A DNA stretch of 64,000 nt. It comes from Crossaster papposus. Lineage: Eukaryota; Echinodermata; Asteroidea; Velatida; Solasteridae. The DNA is taken from NCBI GenBank assembly GCA_037893245.1, contig JBAIAA010000668.1, positions 605,291 through 669,290 on the forward strand, written 5' to 3'. A program made the position numbers and the translations under genes. The notes under the pieces are model-generated. The model had not been told where the DNA came from, did not search any database, and was given only the letters and a program-made list of their open reading frames with translations. Below are positions 24,150 to 37,028 of this stretch, piece by piece (positions within the stretch are counted from its first letter, which is position 1; every line of letters starts with the position of its first letter).

Positions 24150-24716
24150 TAAACACATGATGTCGGGACAAGCCCTCGAGTTAAATATGTAAAGGGAAAG
24201 AAGTGTGCATAAGAAATAATAAAGGGAAAGAAGTGTGCATAAGAAATATGTAAAGGGAAAGAAGTGTGCATAAGAAATATGTAAAGGGAAAGAAGTGTTC
24301 ATAAGAAATATGTAAAGGGAAAGAAGTGTGCATAAGAAATATGTAAAGGGAAAGAAGTGTGCATAAGAAATATGTAAAGGGAAAGAAGTGTGCATAAGAA
24401 ATATGTAAAGGGAAAGAAGTGTGCATAAGAAATATGTAAAGGGAAAGAAGTGTGCATAAGAAATATGTAAAGGGAAAGAAGTGTGCATAAGAAATATGTA
24501 AAGGGAAAGAAGTGTGCATAAGAAATATGTAAAGGGAAAGAAGTGTGCATAAGAAATATGTAAAGGGAAAGAAGTGTGCATAAGAAATATGTAAAGGGAA
24601 AGAAGTGTGCATAAGAAATATGTAAAGGGAAAGAAGTGTGCATAAGAAATATGTAAAGGGAAAGAAGTGTGCATAAGAAATAAACACATGATGTGGGAAC
24701 AAGCCCTCGAGTTAAA
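24150..24716. repeat. C-30-T-G cassette, 531-bp form
   Basis: Type-C insert 24150, 30-mer 24217, TTCAT at 24299, then homogeneous monomers to a type-G insert at 24681. Together with the upstream type-C insert at 23991 it forms a doublet that recurs 1935 bp downstream at 25926/26085. Three inserts and two 30-mers predict remainder 13, and 1935 leaves 13. Confidence 0.88.
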
Positions 24717-26084
24717 TATGTAAAGGGAAAGAAGTGTGCATAAGAAATATGTAAAGGGAAAGAAGTGTGCATAAGAAATATGTAATGGGAAATAAGTGTG
24801 CATAAGAAATATGTAAAGGGAAAGAAGTGTGCATAAGAAATATGTAAAGGGAAAGAAGTGTGCATAAGAAATATGTAAAGGGAAAGAAGTGTGCATAAGA
24901 AATATGTAAAGGGAAAGAAGTGTACATAAGAAATATGTAAAGGGAAAGAAGTGTGCATAAGAAATATGTAAAGGGAAAGAAGTGTGCATAAGAAATATGT
25001 AAAGGGAAAGAAGTGTGCATAAGAAATATGTAAAGGGAAAGAAGTGTGCATACGAAATATGTAAAGGGAAAGAAGTGTGCATAAGAAATATGTAAAGGGA
25101 AAGAAGTGTGCATAAGAAATATGTAAAGGGAAAGAAGTGTGCATAAGTAATATGTAAAGGGAAAGAAGTGTGCATAAGAAATATGTAAAGGGAAAGAAGT
25201 GTGCATAAGAAATATGTAAAGGGAAAGAAGTGTGCATAAGAAATATGTAAAGGGAAAGAAGTGTGCATAAGAAATATGTAAAGGGAAAGAAGTGTGCATA
25301 AGAAATATGTAAAGGGAAAGAAGTGTGCATAAGAAATATGTAAAGGGAAAGAAGTGTGCATAATAAATATGTAAAGGGAAAGAAGTGTGCATAAGAAATA
25401 TGTAAAGGGAAATAAGTGTGCATAAGAAATATGTAAAGGGAAAGAAGTGTGCATAAGAAATATGTAAAGGGAAAGAAGTGTGCATAAGAAATATGTAAAG
25501 GGAAAGAAGTGTGCATAAGAAATATGTAAAGGGAAAGAAGTGTGCATAAGAAATATGTAAAGGGAAAGAAGTGTGCATAAGAAATATGTAAAGGGAAAGA
25601 AGTGTGCATAAGAAATATGTAAAGGGAAAGAAGTGTGCATAAGAAATATGTAAAGGGAAAGAAGTGTGCATAAGAAATATGTAAAGGGAAAGAAGTGTGC
25701 ATAAGAAATATGTAAAGGGAAATAAGTGTGCATAAGAAATATGTAAAGGGAAAGAAGTGTGCATAAGAAATATGTAAAGGGAAAGAAGTGTGCATAAGAA
25801 ATATGTAAAGGGAAAGAAGTGTGCATAAGAAATATGTAAAGGGAAAGAAGTGTGCATAAGAAATATGTAAAGGGAAAGAAGTGTGCATAAGAAATATGTA
25901 AAGGGAAAGAAGTGTGCATAAGAAATAAACACATGATGTCGGGACAAGCCCTCGAGTTAAATATGTAAAGGGAAAGAAGTGTGCATAAGAAATAATAAAG
26001 GGAAAGAAGTGTGCATAAGAAATATGTAAAGGGAAAGAAGTGTGCATAAGAAATATGTAAAGGGAAAGAAGTGTGCATAAGAAA
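24717..26084. repeat. Diversified 31-mers between cassettes
   Basis: No insert until the type-C insert at 25926, which has a 30-mer at 25993. Point variants include G28 to T units (24792, 25409, 25726 region), GTACATAAG near 24922, GCATACG near 25052, AAGTAATATG near 25148 and GCATAATAAAT near 25373. Nothing but satellite. Confidence 0.85.
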
Positions 26085-26682
26085 TAAACACATGATGTCG
26101 GGACAAGCCCTCGAGTTAAATATGTAAAGGGAAAGAAGTGTGCATAAGAAATAATAAAGGGAAAGAAGTGTGCATAAGAAATATGTAAAGGGAAAGAAGT
26201 GTGCATAAGAAATATGTAAAGGGAAAGAAGTGTTCATAAGAAATATGTAAAGGGAAAGAAGTGTGCATAAGAAATATGTAAAGGGAAAGAAGTGTGCATA
26301 AGAAATATGTAAAGGGAAAGAAGTGTGCATAAGAAATATGTAAAGGGAAAGAAGTGTGCATAAGAAATATGTAAAGGGAAAGAAGTGTGCATAAGAAATA
26401 TGTAAAGGGAAAGAAGTGTGCGTAAGAAATATGTAAAGGGAAAGAAGTGTGCATAAGAAATATGTAAAGGGAAAGAAGTGTGCATAAGAAATATGTAAAG
26501 GGAAAGAAGTGTGCATAAGAAATATGTAAAGGGAAAGAAGTGTGCATAAGAAATATGTAAAGGGAAAGAAGTGTGCATAAGAAATATGTAAAGGGAAAGA
26601 AGTGTGCATAAGAAATATGTAAAGGGAAAGAAGTGTGCATAAGAAATAAACACATGATGTGGGAACAAGCCCTCGAGTTAAA
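26085..26682. repeat. C-30-T-G cassette, 562-bp form
   Basis: Type-C insert 26085, 30-mer 26152, TTCAT at 26234, type-G insert at 26647. It is a copy of the 24150 cassette (offset 1935 at the left end, 1966 at the right), so it gained exactly one 31-bp unit. A GCGTAAG variant near 26422 lies inside. Confidence 0.87.
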
Positions 26683-27612
26683 TATGTAAAGGGAAAGAAG
26701 TGTGCATAAGAAATATGTAAAGGGAAAGAAGTGTGCATAAGAAATATGTAAAGGGAAATAAGTGTGCATAAGAAATATGTAAAGGGAAAGAAGTGTGCAT
26801 AAGAAATATGTAAAGGGAAAGAAGTGTGCATAAGAAATATGTAAAGGGAAAGAAGTGTGCATAAGAAATATGTAAAGGGAAAGAAGTGTGCATAAGAAAT
26901 ATGTAAAGGGAAAAAAGTGTGCATAAGAAATATGTAAAGGGAAAGAAGTGTGCATACGAAATATGTAAAGGGAAAGAAGTGTGCATAAGAAATATGTAAA
27001 GGGAAAGAAGTGTGCATAAGAAATATGTAAAGGGAAAGAAGTGTGCATACGAAATATGTAAAGGGAAAGAAGTGTGCATAAGAAATATGTAAAGGGAAAG
27101 AAGTGTGCATAAGAAATATGTAAAGGGAAAGAAGTGTGCATAAGAAATATGTAAAGGGAAAGAAGTGTGCATAAGAAATATGTAAAGGGAAAGAAGTGTG
27201 CATAAGAAATATGTAAAGGGAAAGAAGTGTTCATAAGAAATATGTAAAGGGAAAGAAGTGTGCATAAGAAATATGTAAAGGGAAAGAAGTGTGCATAAGA
27301 AATATGTAAAGGGAAAGAAGTGTGCATAAGAAATATGTAAAGGGAAAGAAGTGTGCATAAGAAATATGTAAAGGGAAAGAAGTGTGCATAAGAAATATGT
27401 AAAGGGAAAGAAGTGTGCATAAGAAATATGTAAAGGGAAAGAAGTGTGCATAAGAAATATGTAAAGGGAAAGAAGTGTGCATAAGAAATATGTAAAGGGA
27501 AAGAAGTGTGCATAAGAAATATGTAAAGGGAAAGAAGTGTGCATAAGAAATATGTAAAGGGAAAGAAGTGTGCATAAGAAATATGTAAAGGGAAAGAAGT
27601 GTGCATAAGAAA

Positions 27613-29880
27613 TAAACACATGATGTGGGAACAAGCCCTCGAGTTAAATATGTAAAGGGAAAGAAGTGTGCATAAGAAATATGTAAAGGGAAAGAAGTGT
27701 GCATAAGAAATATGTAAAGGGAAATAAGTGTGCATAAGAAATATGTAAAGGGAAAGAAGTGTGCATAAGAAATATGTAAAGGGAAATAAGTGTGCATAAG
27801 AAATATGTAAAGGGAAAGAAGTGTGCATAAGAAATATGTAAAGGGAAAGAAGTGTGCATAAGAAATATGTAAAGGGAAAGAAGTGTGCATAAGAAATATG
27901 TAAAGGGAAAGAAGTGTGCATAAGAAATATGTAAAGGGAAAAAAGTGTGCATAAGAAATATGTAAAGGGAAAGAAGTGTGCATACGAAATATGTAAAGGG
28001 AAAGAAGTGTGCATAAGAAATATGTAAAGGGAAAGAAGTGTGCATAAGAAATATGTAAAGGGAAAGAAGTGTGCATAAGAAATATGTAAAGGGAAAGAAG
28101 TGTGCATAAGAAATATGTAAAGGGAAAGAAGTGTGCATAAGAAATATGTAAAGGGAAAGAAGTGTGCATAAGAAATATGTAAAGGGAAAGAAGTGTGCAT
28201 AAGAAATATGTAAAGGGAAATAAGTGTGCATAAGAAATATGTAAAGGGAAAGAAGTGTGCATAAGAAATATGTAAAGGGAAAGAAGTGTGCATAAGAAAT
28301 ATGTAAAGGGAAAGAAGTGTGCATAAGAAATATGTAAAGGGAAAGAAGTGTGCATAAGAAATATGTGAAGGGAAAAAAGTGTGCATAAGAAATATGTAAA
28401 GGGAAAGAAGTGTGCATACGAAATATGTAAAGGGAAAGAAGTGTGCATAAGAAATATGTAAAGGGAAAGAAGTGTGCATAAGAAATATGTAAAGGGAAAG
28501 AAGTGTGCATAAGAAATATGTAAAGGGAAAGAAGTGTGCATAAGAAATATGTAAAGGGAAAGAAGTGTGCATAAGAAATATGTAAAGGGAAAGAAGTGTG
28601 CATAAGAAATATGTAAAGGGAAAGAAGTGTGCATAAGAAATATGTAAAGGGAAAGAAGTGTGCATAAGAAATATGTAAAGGGAAAGAAGTGTGCATAAGA
28701 AATATGTAAAGGGAAAGAAGTGTTCATAAGAAATATGTAAAGGGAAAGAAGTGTGCATAAGAAATATGTAAAGGGAAAGAAGTGTGCATAAGAAATATGT
28801 AAAGGGAAAGAAGTGTGCATAAGAAATATGTAAAGGGAAAGAAGTGTGCATAAGAAATATGTAAAGGGAAATAAGTGTGCATAAGAAATATGTAAAGGGA
28901 AAGAAGTGTGCATAAGAAATATGTAAAGGGAAAGAAGTGTGCATAAGAAATATGTAAAGGGAAAGAAATGTGCATAAGAAATATGTAAAGGGAAATAAGT
29001 GTGCATAAGAAATATGTAAAGGGAAAGAAGTGTGCATAAGAAATATGTAAAGGGAAAGAAGTGTGCATAAGAAATATGTAAAGGGAAAGAAGTGTGCATA
29101 AGAAATATGTAAAGGGAAAGAAGTGTGCATAAGAAATATGTAAAGGGAAAGAAGTGTGCATAAGAAATATGTAAAGGGAAAGAAGTGTGCATAAGAAATA
29201 TGTAAAGGGAAAGAAGTGTGCATAAGAAATATGTAAAGGGAAAGAAGTGTGCATAAGAAATATGTAAAGGGAAAGAAGTGTGCATAAGAAATATGTAAAG
29301 GGAAAGAAGTGTGCATAAGAAATATGTAAAGGGAAAGAAGTGTGCATAAGAAATATGTAAAGGGAAAAAAGTGTGCATAAGAAATATGTAAAGGGAAAGA
29401 AGTGTGCATACGAAATATGTAAAGGGAAAGAAGTGTGCATAAGAAATATGTAAAGGGAAAGAAGTGTGCATAAGAAATATGTAAAGGGAAAGAAGTGTGC
29501 ATACGAAATATGTAAAGGGAAAGAAGTGTGCATAAGAAATATGTAAAGGGAAAGAAGTGTGCATAAGAAATATGTAAAGGGAAAGAAGTGTGCATAAGAA
29601 ATATGTAAAGGGAAAGAAGTGTGCATAAGAAATATGTAAAGGGAAAGAAGTGTGCATAAGAAATATGTAAAGGGAAAGAAGTGTGCATAAGAAATATGTA
29701 AAGGGAAAGAAGTGTGCATAAGAAATATGTAAAGGGAAAGAAGTGTGCATAAGAAATATGTAAAGGGAAAGAAGTGTGCATAAGAAATATGTAAAGGGAA
29801 AGAAGTGTGCATAAGAAATATGTAAAGGGAAAGAAGTGTGCATAAGAAATATGTAAAGGGAAAGAAGTGTGCATAAGAAA
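27613..29880. repeat. 2268-bp tandem duplication, copy 1
   Basis: It starts with a type-G insert (27613) followed by 72 monomers. Shared with +2268: G28 to T units near 27724 and 27785, GTGAAGGG near 28367, TTCAT at 28724, GAAATG near 28968, and GCATACG near 29411 and 29503. One insert predicts remainder 5, and 2268 leaves 5. The left limit lies between 27231 (TTCAT not shared) and the insert at 27613. Confidence 0.87.
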
Positions 29881-32148
29881 TAAACACATGATGTGGGAAC
29901 AAGCCCTCGAGTTAAATATGTAAAGGGAAAGAAGTGTGCATAAGAAATATGTAAAGGGAAAGAAGTGTGCATAAGAAATATGTAAAGGGAAATAAGTGTG
30001 CATAAGAAATATGTAAAGGGAAAGAAGTGTGCATAAGAAATATGTAAAGGGAAATAAGTGTGCATAAGAAATATGTAAAGGGAAAGAAGTGTGCATAAGA
30101 AATATGTAAAGGGAAAGAAGTGTGCATAAGAAATATGTAAAGGGAAAGAAGTGTGCATAAGAAATATGTAAAGGGAAAGAAGTGTGCATAAGAAATATGT
30201 AAAGGGAAAAAAGTGTGCATAAGAAATATGTAAAGGGAAAGAAGTGTGCATACGAAATATGTAAAGGGAAAGAAGTGTGCATAAGAAATATGTAAAGGGA
30301 AAGAAGTGTGCATAAGAAATATGTAAAGGGAAAGAAGTGTGCATAAGAAATATGTAAAGGGAAAGAAGTGTGCATAAGAAATATGTAAAGGGAAAGAAGT
30401 GTGCATAAGAAATATGTAAAGGGAAAGAAGTGTGCATAAGAAATATGTAAAGGGAAAGAAGTGTGCATAAGAAATATGTAAAGGGAAATAAGTGTGCATA
30501 AGAAATATGTAAAGGGAAAGAAGTGTGCATAAGAAATATGTAAAGGGAAAGAAGTGTGCATAAGAAATATGTAAAGGGAAAGAAGTGTGCATAAGAAATA
30601 TGTAAAGGGAAAGAAGTGTGCATAAGAAATATGTGAAGGGAAAAAAGTGTGCATAAGAAATATGTAAAGGGAAAGAAGTGTGCATACGAAATATGTAAAG
30701 GGAAAGAAGTGTGCATAAGAAATATGTAAAGGGAAAGAAGTGTGCATAAGAAATATGTAAAGGGAAAGAAGTGTGCATAAGAAATATGTAAAGGGAAAGA
30801 AGTGTGCATAAGAAATATGTAAAGGGAAAGAAGTGTGCATAAGAAATATGTAAAGGGAAAGAAGTGTGCATAAGAAATATGTAAAGGGAAAGAAGTGTGC
30901 ATAAGAAATATGTAAAGGGAAAGAAGTGTGCATAAGAAATATGTAAAGGGAAAGAAGTGTGCATAAGAAATATGTAAAGGGAAAGAAGTGTTCATAAGAA
31001 ATATGTAAAGGGAAAGAAGTGTGCATAAGAAATATGTAAAGGGAAAGAAGTGTGCATAAGAAATATGTAAAGGGAAAGAAGTGTGCATAAGAAATATGTA
31101 AAGGGAAAGAAGTGTGCATAAGAAATATGTAAAGGGAAATAAGTGTGCATAAGAAATATGTAAAGGGAAAGAAGTGTGCATAAGAAATATGTAAAGGGAA
31201 AGAAGTGTGCATAAGAAATATGTAAAGGGAAAGAAATGTGCATAAGAAATATGTAAAGGGAAATAAGTGTGCATAAGAAATATGTAAAGGGAAAGAAGTG
31301 TGCATAAGAAATATGTAAAGGGAAAGAAGTGTGCATAAGAAATATGTAAAGGGAAAGAAGTGTGCATAAGAAATATGTAAAGGGAAAGAAGTGTGCATAA
31401 GAAATATGTAAAGGGAAAGAAGTGTGCATAAGAAATATGTAAAGGGAAAGAAGTGTGCATAAGAAATATGTAAAGGGAAAGAAGTGTGCATAAGAAATAT
31501 GTAAAGGGAAAGAAGTGTGCATAAGAAATATGTAAAGGGAAAGAAGTGTGCATAAGAAATATGTAAAGGGAAAGAAGTGTGCATAAGAAATATGTAAAGG
31601 GAAAGAAGTGTGCATAAGAAATATGTAAAGGGAAAAAAGTGTGCATAAGAAATATGTAAAGGGAAAGAAGTGTGCATACGAAATATGTAAAGGGAAAGAA
31701 GTGTGCATAAGAAATATGTAAAGGGAAAGAAGTGTGCATAAGAAATATGTAAAGGGAAAGAAGTGTGCATACGAAATATGTAAAGGGAAAGAAGTGTGCA
31801 TAAGAAATATGTAAAGGGAAAGAAGTGTGCATAAGAAATATGTAAAGGGAAAGAAGTGTGCATAAGAAATATGTAAAGGGAAAGAAGTGTGCATAAGAAA
31901 TATGTAAAGGGAAAGAAGTGTGCATAAGAAATATGTAAAGGGAAAGAAGTGTGCATAAGAAATATGTAAAGGGAAAGAAGTGTGCATAAGAAATATGTAA
32001 AGGGAAAGAAGTGTGCATAAGAAATATGTAAAGGGAAAGAAGTGTGCATAAGAAATATGTAAAGGGAAAGAAGTGTGCATAAGAAATATGTAAAGGGAAA
32101 AAAGTGTGCATAAGAAATATGTAAAGGGAAAGAAGTGTGCATACGAAA
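29881..32148. repeat. 2268-bp tandem duplication, copy 2
   Basis: Type-G insert 29881, TTCAT at 30992, and the variant series at 31137, 31236, 31634, 31679 and 31771 repeat copy 1. This insert is followed by 154 monomers (4,774 bp) without another insert, the longest insert-free run outside the homogeneous islands. The position equivalent to the copy-1 terminal insert (32149) has none, so the duplication ends at or before it. Confidence 0.85.
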
Positions 32149-33911
32149 TATGTAAAGGGAAAGAAGTGTGCATAAGAAATATGTAAAGGGAAAGAAGTGT
32201 GCATAAGAAATATGTAAAGGGAAAGAAGTGTGCATAAGAAATATGTAAAGGGAAAGAAGTGTGCATAAGAAATATGTAAAGGGAAAGAAGTGTGCATAAG
32301 AAATATGTAAAGGGAAAGAAGTGTGCATAAGAAATATGTAAAGGGAAAGAAGTGTGCATAAGAAATATGTAAAGGGAAATAAGTGTGCATAAGAAATATG
32401 TAAAGGGAAAGAAGTGTGCATAAGAAATATGTAAAGGGAAAGAAGTGTGCATAAGAAATATGTAAAGGGAAAGAAGTGTGCATAAGAAATATGTAAAGGG
32501 AAAGAAGTGTGCATAAGAAATATGTAAAGGGAAAAAAGTGTGCATAAGAAATATGTAAAGGGAAAGAAGTGTGCATACGAAATATGTAAAGGGAAAGAAG
32601 TGTGCATAAGAAATATGTAAAGGGAAAGAAGTGTGCATAAGAAATATGTAAAGGGAAAGAAGTGTGCATAAGAAATATGTAAAGGGAAAGAAGTGTGCAT
32701 AAGAAATATGTAAAGGGAAAGAAGTGTGCATAAGAAATATGTAAAGGGAAAGAAGTGTGCATAAGAAATATGTAAAGGGAAAGAAGTGTGCATAAGAAAT
32801 ATGTAAAGGGAAAGAAGTGTGCATAAGAAATATGTAAAGGGAAAGAAGTGTGCATAAGAAATATGTAAAGGGAAAGAAGTGTTCATAAGAAATATGTAAA
32901 GGGAAAGAAGTGTGCATAAGAAATATGTAAAGGGAAAGAAGTGTGCATAAGAAATATGTAAAGGGAAAGAAGTGTGCATAAGAAATATGTAAAGGGAAAG
33001 AAGTGTGCATAAGAAATATGTAAAGGGAAATAAGTGTGCATAAGAAATATGTAAAGGGAAAGAAGTGTGCATAAGAAATATGTAAAGGGAAAGAAGTGTG
33101 CATAAGAAATATGTAAAGGGAAAGAAATGTGCATAAGAAATATGTAAAGGGAAATAAGTGTGCATAAGAAATATGTAAAGGGAAAGAAGTGTGCATAAGA
33201 AATATGTAAAGGGAAAGAAGTGTGCATAAGAAATATGTAAAGGGAAAGAAGTGTGCATAAGAAATATGTAAAGGGAAAGAAGTGTGCATAAGAAATATGT
33301 AAAGGGAAAGAAGTGTGCATAAGAAATATGTAAAGGGAAAGAAGTGTGCATAAGAAATATGTAAAGGGAAAGAAGTGTGCATAAGAAATATGTAAAGGGA
33401 AAGAAGTGTGCATAAGAAATATGTAAAGGGAAAGAAGTGTGCATAAGAAATATGTAAAGGGAAAGAAGTGTGCATAAGAAATATGTAAAGGGAAAGAAGT
33501 GTGCATAAGAAATATGTAAAGGGAAAAAAGTGTGCATAAGAAATATGTAAAGGGAAAGAAGTGTGCATACGAAATATGTAAAGGGAAAGAAGTGTGCATA
33601 AGAAATATGTAAAGGGAAAGAAGTGTGCATAAGAAATATGTAAAGGGAAAGAAGTGTGCATACGAAATATGTAAAGGGAAAGAAGTGTGCATAAGAAATA
33701 TGTAAAGGGAAAGAAGTGTGCATAAGAAATATGTAAAGGGAAAGAAGTGTGCATAAGAAATATGTAAAGGGAAAGAAGTGTGCATAAGAAATATGTAAAG
33801 GGAAAGAAGTGTGCATAAGAAATATGTAAAGGGAAAGAAGTGTGCATAAGAAATATGTAAAGGGAAAGAAGTGTGCATAAGAAATATGTAAAGGGAAAGA
33901 AGTGTGCATAA
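30130..33911. repeat. 1891-bp tandem duplication, two copies (approximate limits)
   Basis: Variants at 30209, 30250, 30487, 30645, 30684, TTCAT 30992, 31137, 31236, 31634, 31679 and 31771 recur at +1891 (61 monomers, no insert). A G28 to T unit near 30055 is not shared, so the left limit lies between it and 30209. The boundary between copies is near 32.0 kb. GTGAAGGG near 30632 is present in copy 1 only. This duplication lies on top of the 2268-bp one. Confidence 0.83.
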
Positions 33912-36461
33912 GAAATATGTAAAGGGAAAGAAGTGTGCATAAGAAATATGTAAAGGGAAAGAAGTGTTCATAAGAAATATGTAAAGGGAAAGAAGTGTGC
34001 ATAAGAAATATGTAAAGGGAAAGAAGTGTGCATAAGAAATATGTAAAGGGAAAGAAGTGTGCATAAGAAATATGTAAAGGGAAAGAAGTGTGCATAAGAA
34101 ATATGTAAAGGGAAAGAAGTGTGCATAAGAAATATGTAAAGGGAAAGAAGTGTGCATAAGAAATATGTAAAGGGAAATAAGTGTGCATAAGAAATATGTA
34201 AAGGGAAATAAGTGTGCATAAGAAATATGTAAAGGGAAAGAAGTGTGCATAAGAAATATGTAAAGGGAAAGAAGTGTGCATAAGAAATATGTAAAGGGAA
34301 AGAAGTGTGCATAAGAAATATGTAAAGGGAAAGAAGTGTGCATAAGAAATATGTAAAGGGAAAGAAGTGTGCATAAGAAATATGTAAAGGGAAATAAGTG
34401 TGCATAAGAAATATGTAAAGGGAAAGAAGTGTGCATAAGAAATATGTAAAGGGAAAGAAGTGTGCATAAGAAATATGTAAAGGGAAAGAAGTGTGCATAA
34501 GAAATATGTAAAGGGAAAGAAGTGTGCATAAGAAATATGTAAAGGGAAAGAAGTGTGCATAAGAAATATGTAAAGGGAAAGAAGTGTGCATAAGAAATAT
34601 GTAAAGGGAAAGAAGTGTGCATAAGAAATATGTAAAGGGAAAGAAGTGTGCATAAGAAATATGTAAAGGGAAAGAAGTGTGCATAAGAAATAAACACATG
34701 ATGTCGGGACAAGCCCTCGAGTTAAATATGTAAAGGGAAAGAAGTGTGCATAAGAAATAATAAAGGGAAAGAAGTGTGCATAAGAAATATGTAATGGGAA
34801 AGAAGTGTGCATAAGAAATATGTAAAGGGAAAGAAGTGTTCATAAGAAATATGTAAAGGGAAAGAAGTGTGCATAAGAAATATGTAAAGGGAAAGAAGTG
34901 TGCATAAGAAATATGTAAAGGGAAAGAAGTGTGCATAAGAAATATGTAAAGGGAAAGAAGTGTGCATACGAAATATGTAAAGGGAAAGAAGTGTGCATAA
35001 GAAATATGTAAAGGGAAAGAAGTGTGCATAAGAAATATGTAAAGGGAAAGAAGTGTGCATAAGAAATATGTAAAGGGAAAGAAGTGTGCATAAGAAATAT
35101 GTAAAGGGAAAGAAGTGTGCATAAGAAATATGTAAAGGGAAAGAAGTGTGCATAAGAAATATGTAAAGGGAAATAAGTGTGCATAAGAAATATGTAAAGG
35201 GAAAGAAGTGTGCATAAGAAATATGTAAAGGGAAAGAAGTGTGCATAAGAAATATGTAAAGGGAAAGAAGTGTGCATAAGAAATATGTAAAGGGAAAGAA
35301 GTGTGCATAAGAAATATGTAAAGGGAAAGAAGTGTGCATAAGAAATATGTAAAGGGAAAGAAGTGTGCATAAGAAATATGTAAAGGGAAAGAAGTGTGCA
35401 TAAGAAATATGTAAAGGGAAAGAAGTGTGCATAAGAAATATGTGAAGGGAAAGAAGTGTGCATAAGAAATATGTAAAGGGAAAGAAGTGTGCATAAGAAA
35501 TATGTAAAGGGAAAGAAGTGTGCATAAGAAATATGTAAAGGGAAAGAAGTGTGCATAAGAAATATGTAAAGGGAAAGAAGTGTGCATAAGAAATATGTAA
35601 AGGGAAAGAAGTGTGCATAAGAAATATGTAAAGGGAAAGAAGTGTGCATAAGAAATATGTAAAGGGAAAGAAGTGTGCATAAGAAATATGTAAAGGGAAA
35701 GAAGTGTGCATAAGAAATATGTAAAGGGAAAGAAGTGTGCATAAGAAATATGTAAAGGGAAAGAAGTGTGCATAAGAAATATGTAAAGGGAAAGAAGTGT
35801 GCATAAGAAATATGTAAAGGGAAAGAAGTGTGCATAAGAAATATGTAAAGGGAAAGAAGTGTGCATAAGAAATATGTAAAGGGAAAGAAGTGTGCATAAG
35901 AAATATGTAAAGGGAAAGAAGTGTGCATAAGAAATATGTAAAGGGAAAGAAGTGTGCATAAGAAATATGTAAAGGGAAAGAAGTGTGCATAAGAAATATG
36001 TAAAGGGAAATAAGTGTGCATAAGAAATATGTAAAGGGAAAGAAGTGTGCATAAGAAATATGTAAAGGGAAAGAAGTGGGCATAAGAAATATGTAAAGGG
36101 AAAGAAGTGTGCATAAGAAATATGTAAAGGGAAAGAAGTGTGCATAAGAAATATGTAAAGGGAAAGAAGTGTGCATAAGAAATATGTAAAGGGAAAGAAG
36201 TGTGCATAAGAAATATGTAAAGGGAAAGAAGTGTGCATAAGAAATATGTAAAGGGAAAGAAGTGTGCATAAGAAATATGTAAAGGGAAAGAAGTGTGCAT
36301 AAGAAATATGTAAAGGGAAAGAAGTGTGCATAAGAAATATGTAAAGGGAAAGAAGTGTGCATAAGAAATATGTAAAGGGAAAGAAGTGTGCATAAGAAAT
36401 ATGTAAAGGGAAAGAAGTGTGCATAAGAAATATGTAAAGGGAAAGAAGTGTGCATAAGAAA
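33912..36461. repeat. Diversified 31-mers with one type-C insert
   Basis: It contains a TTCAT unit at 33968, three G28 to T units near 34177-34390, and a type-C insert at 34691 with its 30-mer (34758), a GTAATGGG unit near 34794 and a TTCAT unit at 34840. GTGAAGGG near 35445 and GTGGGCAT near 36079 are further single variants. From 34727 to 36461 there are 56 units, one of them a 30-mer. Confidence 0.85.
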
Positions 36462-37028
36462 TAAACACATGATGTGGGAACAAGCCCTCGAGTTAAATAT
36501 GTAAAGGGAAAGAAGTGTGCATAAGAAATAATAAAGGGAAAGAAGTGTGCATAAGAAATATGTAAAGGGAAAGAAGTGTGCATAAGAAATATGTAAAGGG
36601 AAAGAAGTGTTCATAAGAAATATGTAAAGGGAAAGAAGTGTGCATAAGAAATATGTAAAGGGAAAGAAGTGTGCATAAGAAATATGTAAAGGGAAAGAAG
36701 TGTGCATAAGAAATATGTAAAGGGAAAGAAGTGTGCATAAGAAATATGTAAAGGGAAAGAAGTGTGCATAAGAAATATGTAAAGGGAAAGAAGTGTGCAT
36801 AAGAAATATGTAAAGGGAAAGAAGTGTGCATAAGAAATATGTAAAGGGAAAGAAGTGTGCATAAGAAATATGTAAAGGGAAAGAAGTGTGCATAAGAAAT
36901 ATGTAAAGGGAAAGAAGTGTGCATAAGAAATATGTAAAGGGAAAGAAGTGTGCATAAGAAATATGTAAAGGTAAAGAAGTGTGCATAAGAAATAAACACA
37001 TGATGTGGGAACAAGCCCTGGAGTTAAA
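36462..37028. repeat. G-30-T-G cassette, 531-bp form with mismatched first insert
   Basis: The arrangement is that of the other cassettes (30-mer 36529, TTCAT 36611, insert at +531), but the first insert is type G instead of type C. It is the only 30-mer of this kind preceded by a type-G insert. The closing insert (36993) is type G with CTGGAG in place of CTCGAG, losing its CpG and palindrome, and the preceding monomer has GGTAAAG. Confidence 0.88.

Noticed and set aside
16078..29916. Homology between three 2268-bp type-G to type-G intervals (16078-18346, 19663-21931, 27613-29881)
   Set aside because: The first two are duplicates of each other, but the third has a different set of point variants (for example TTCAT at +1111 against +1328 and +1979), so the equal length looks coincidental.
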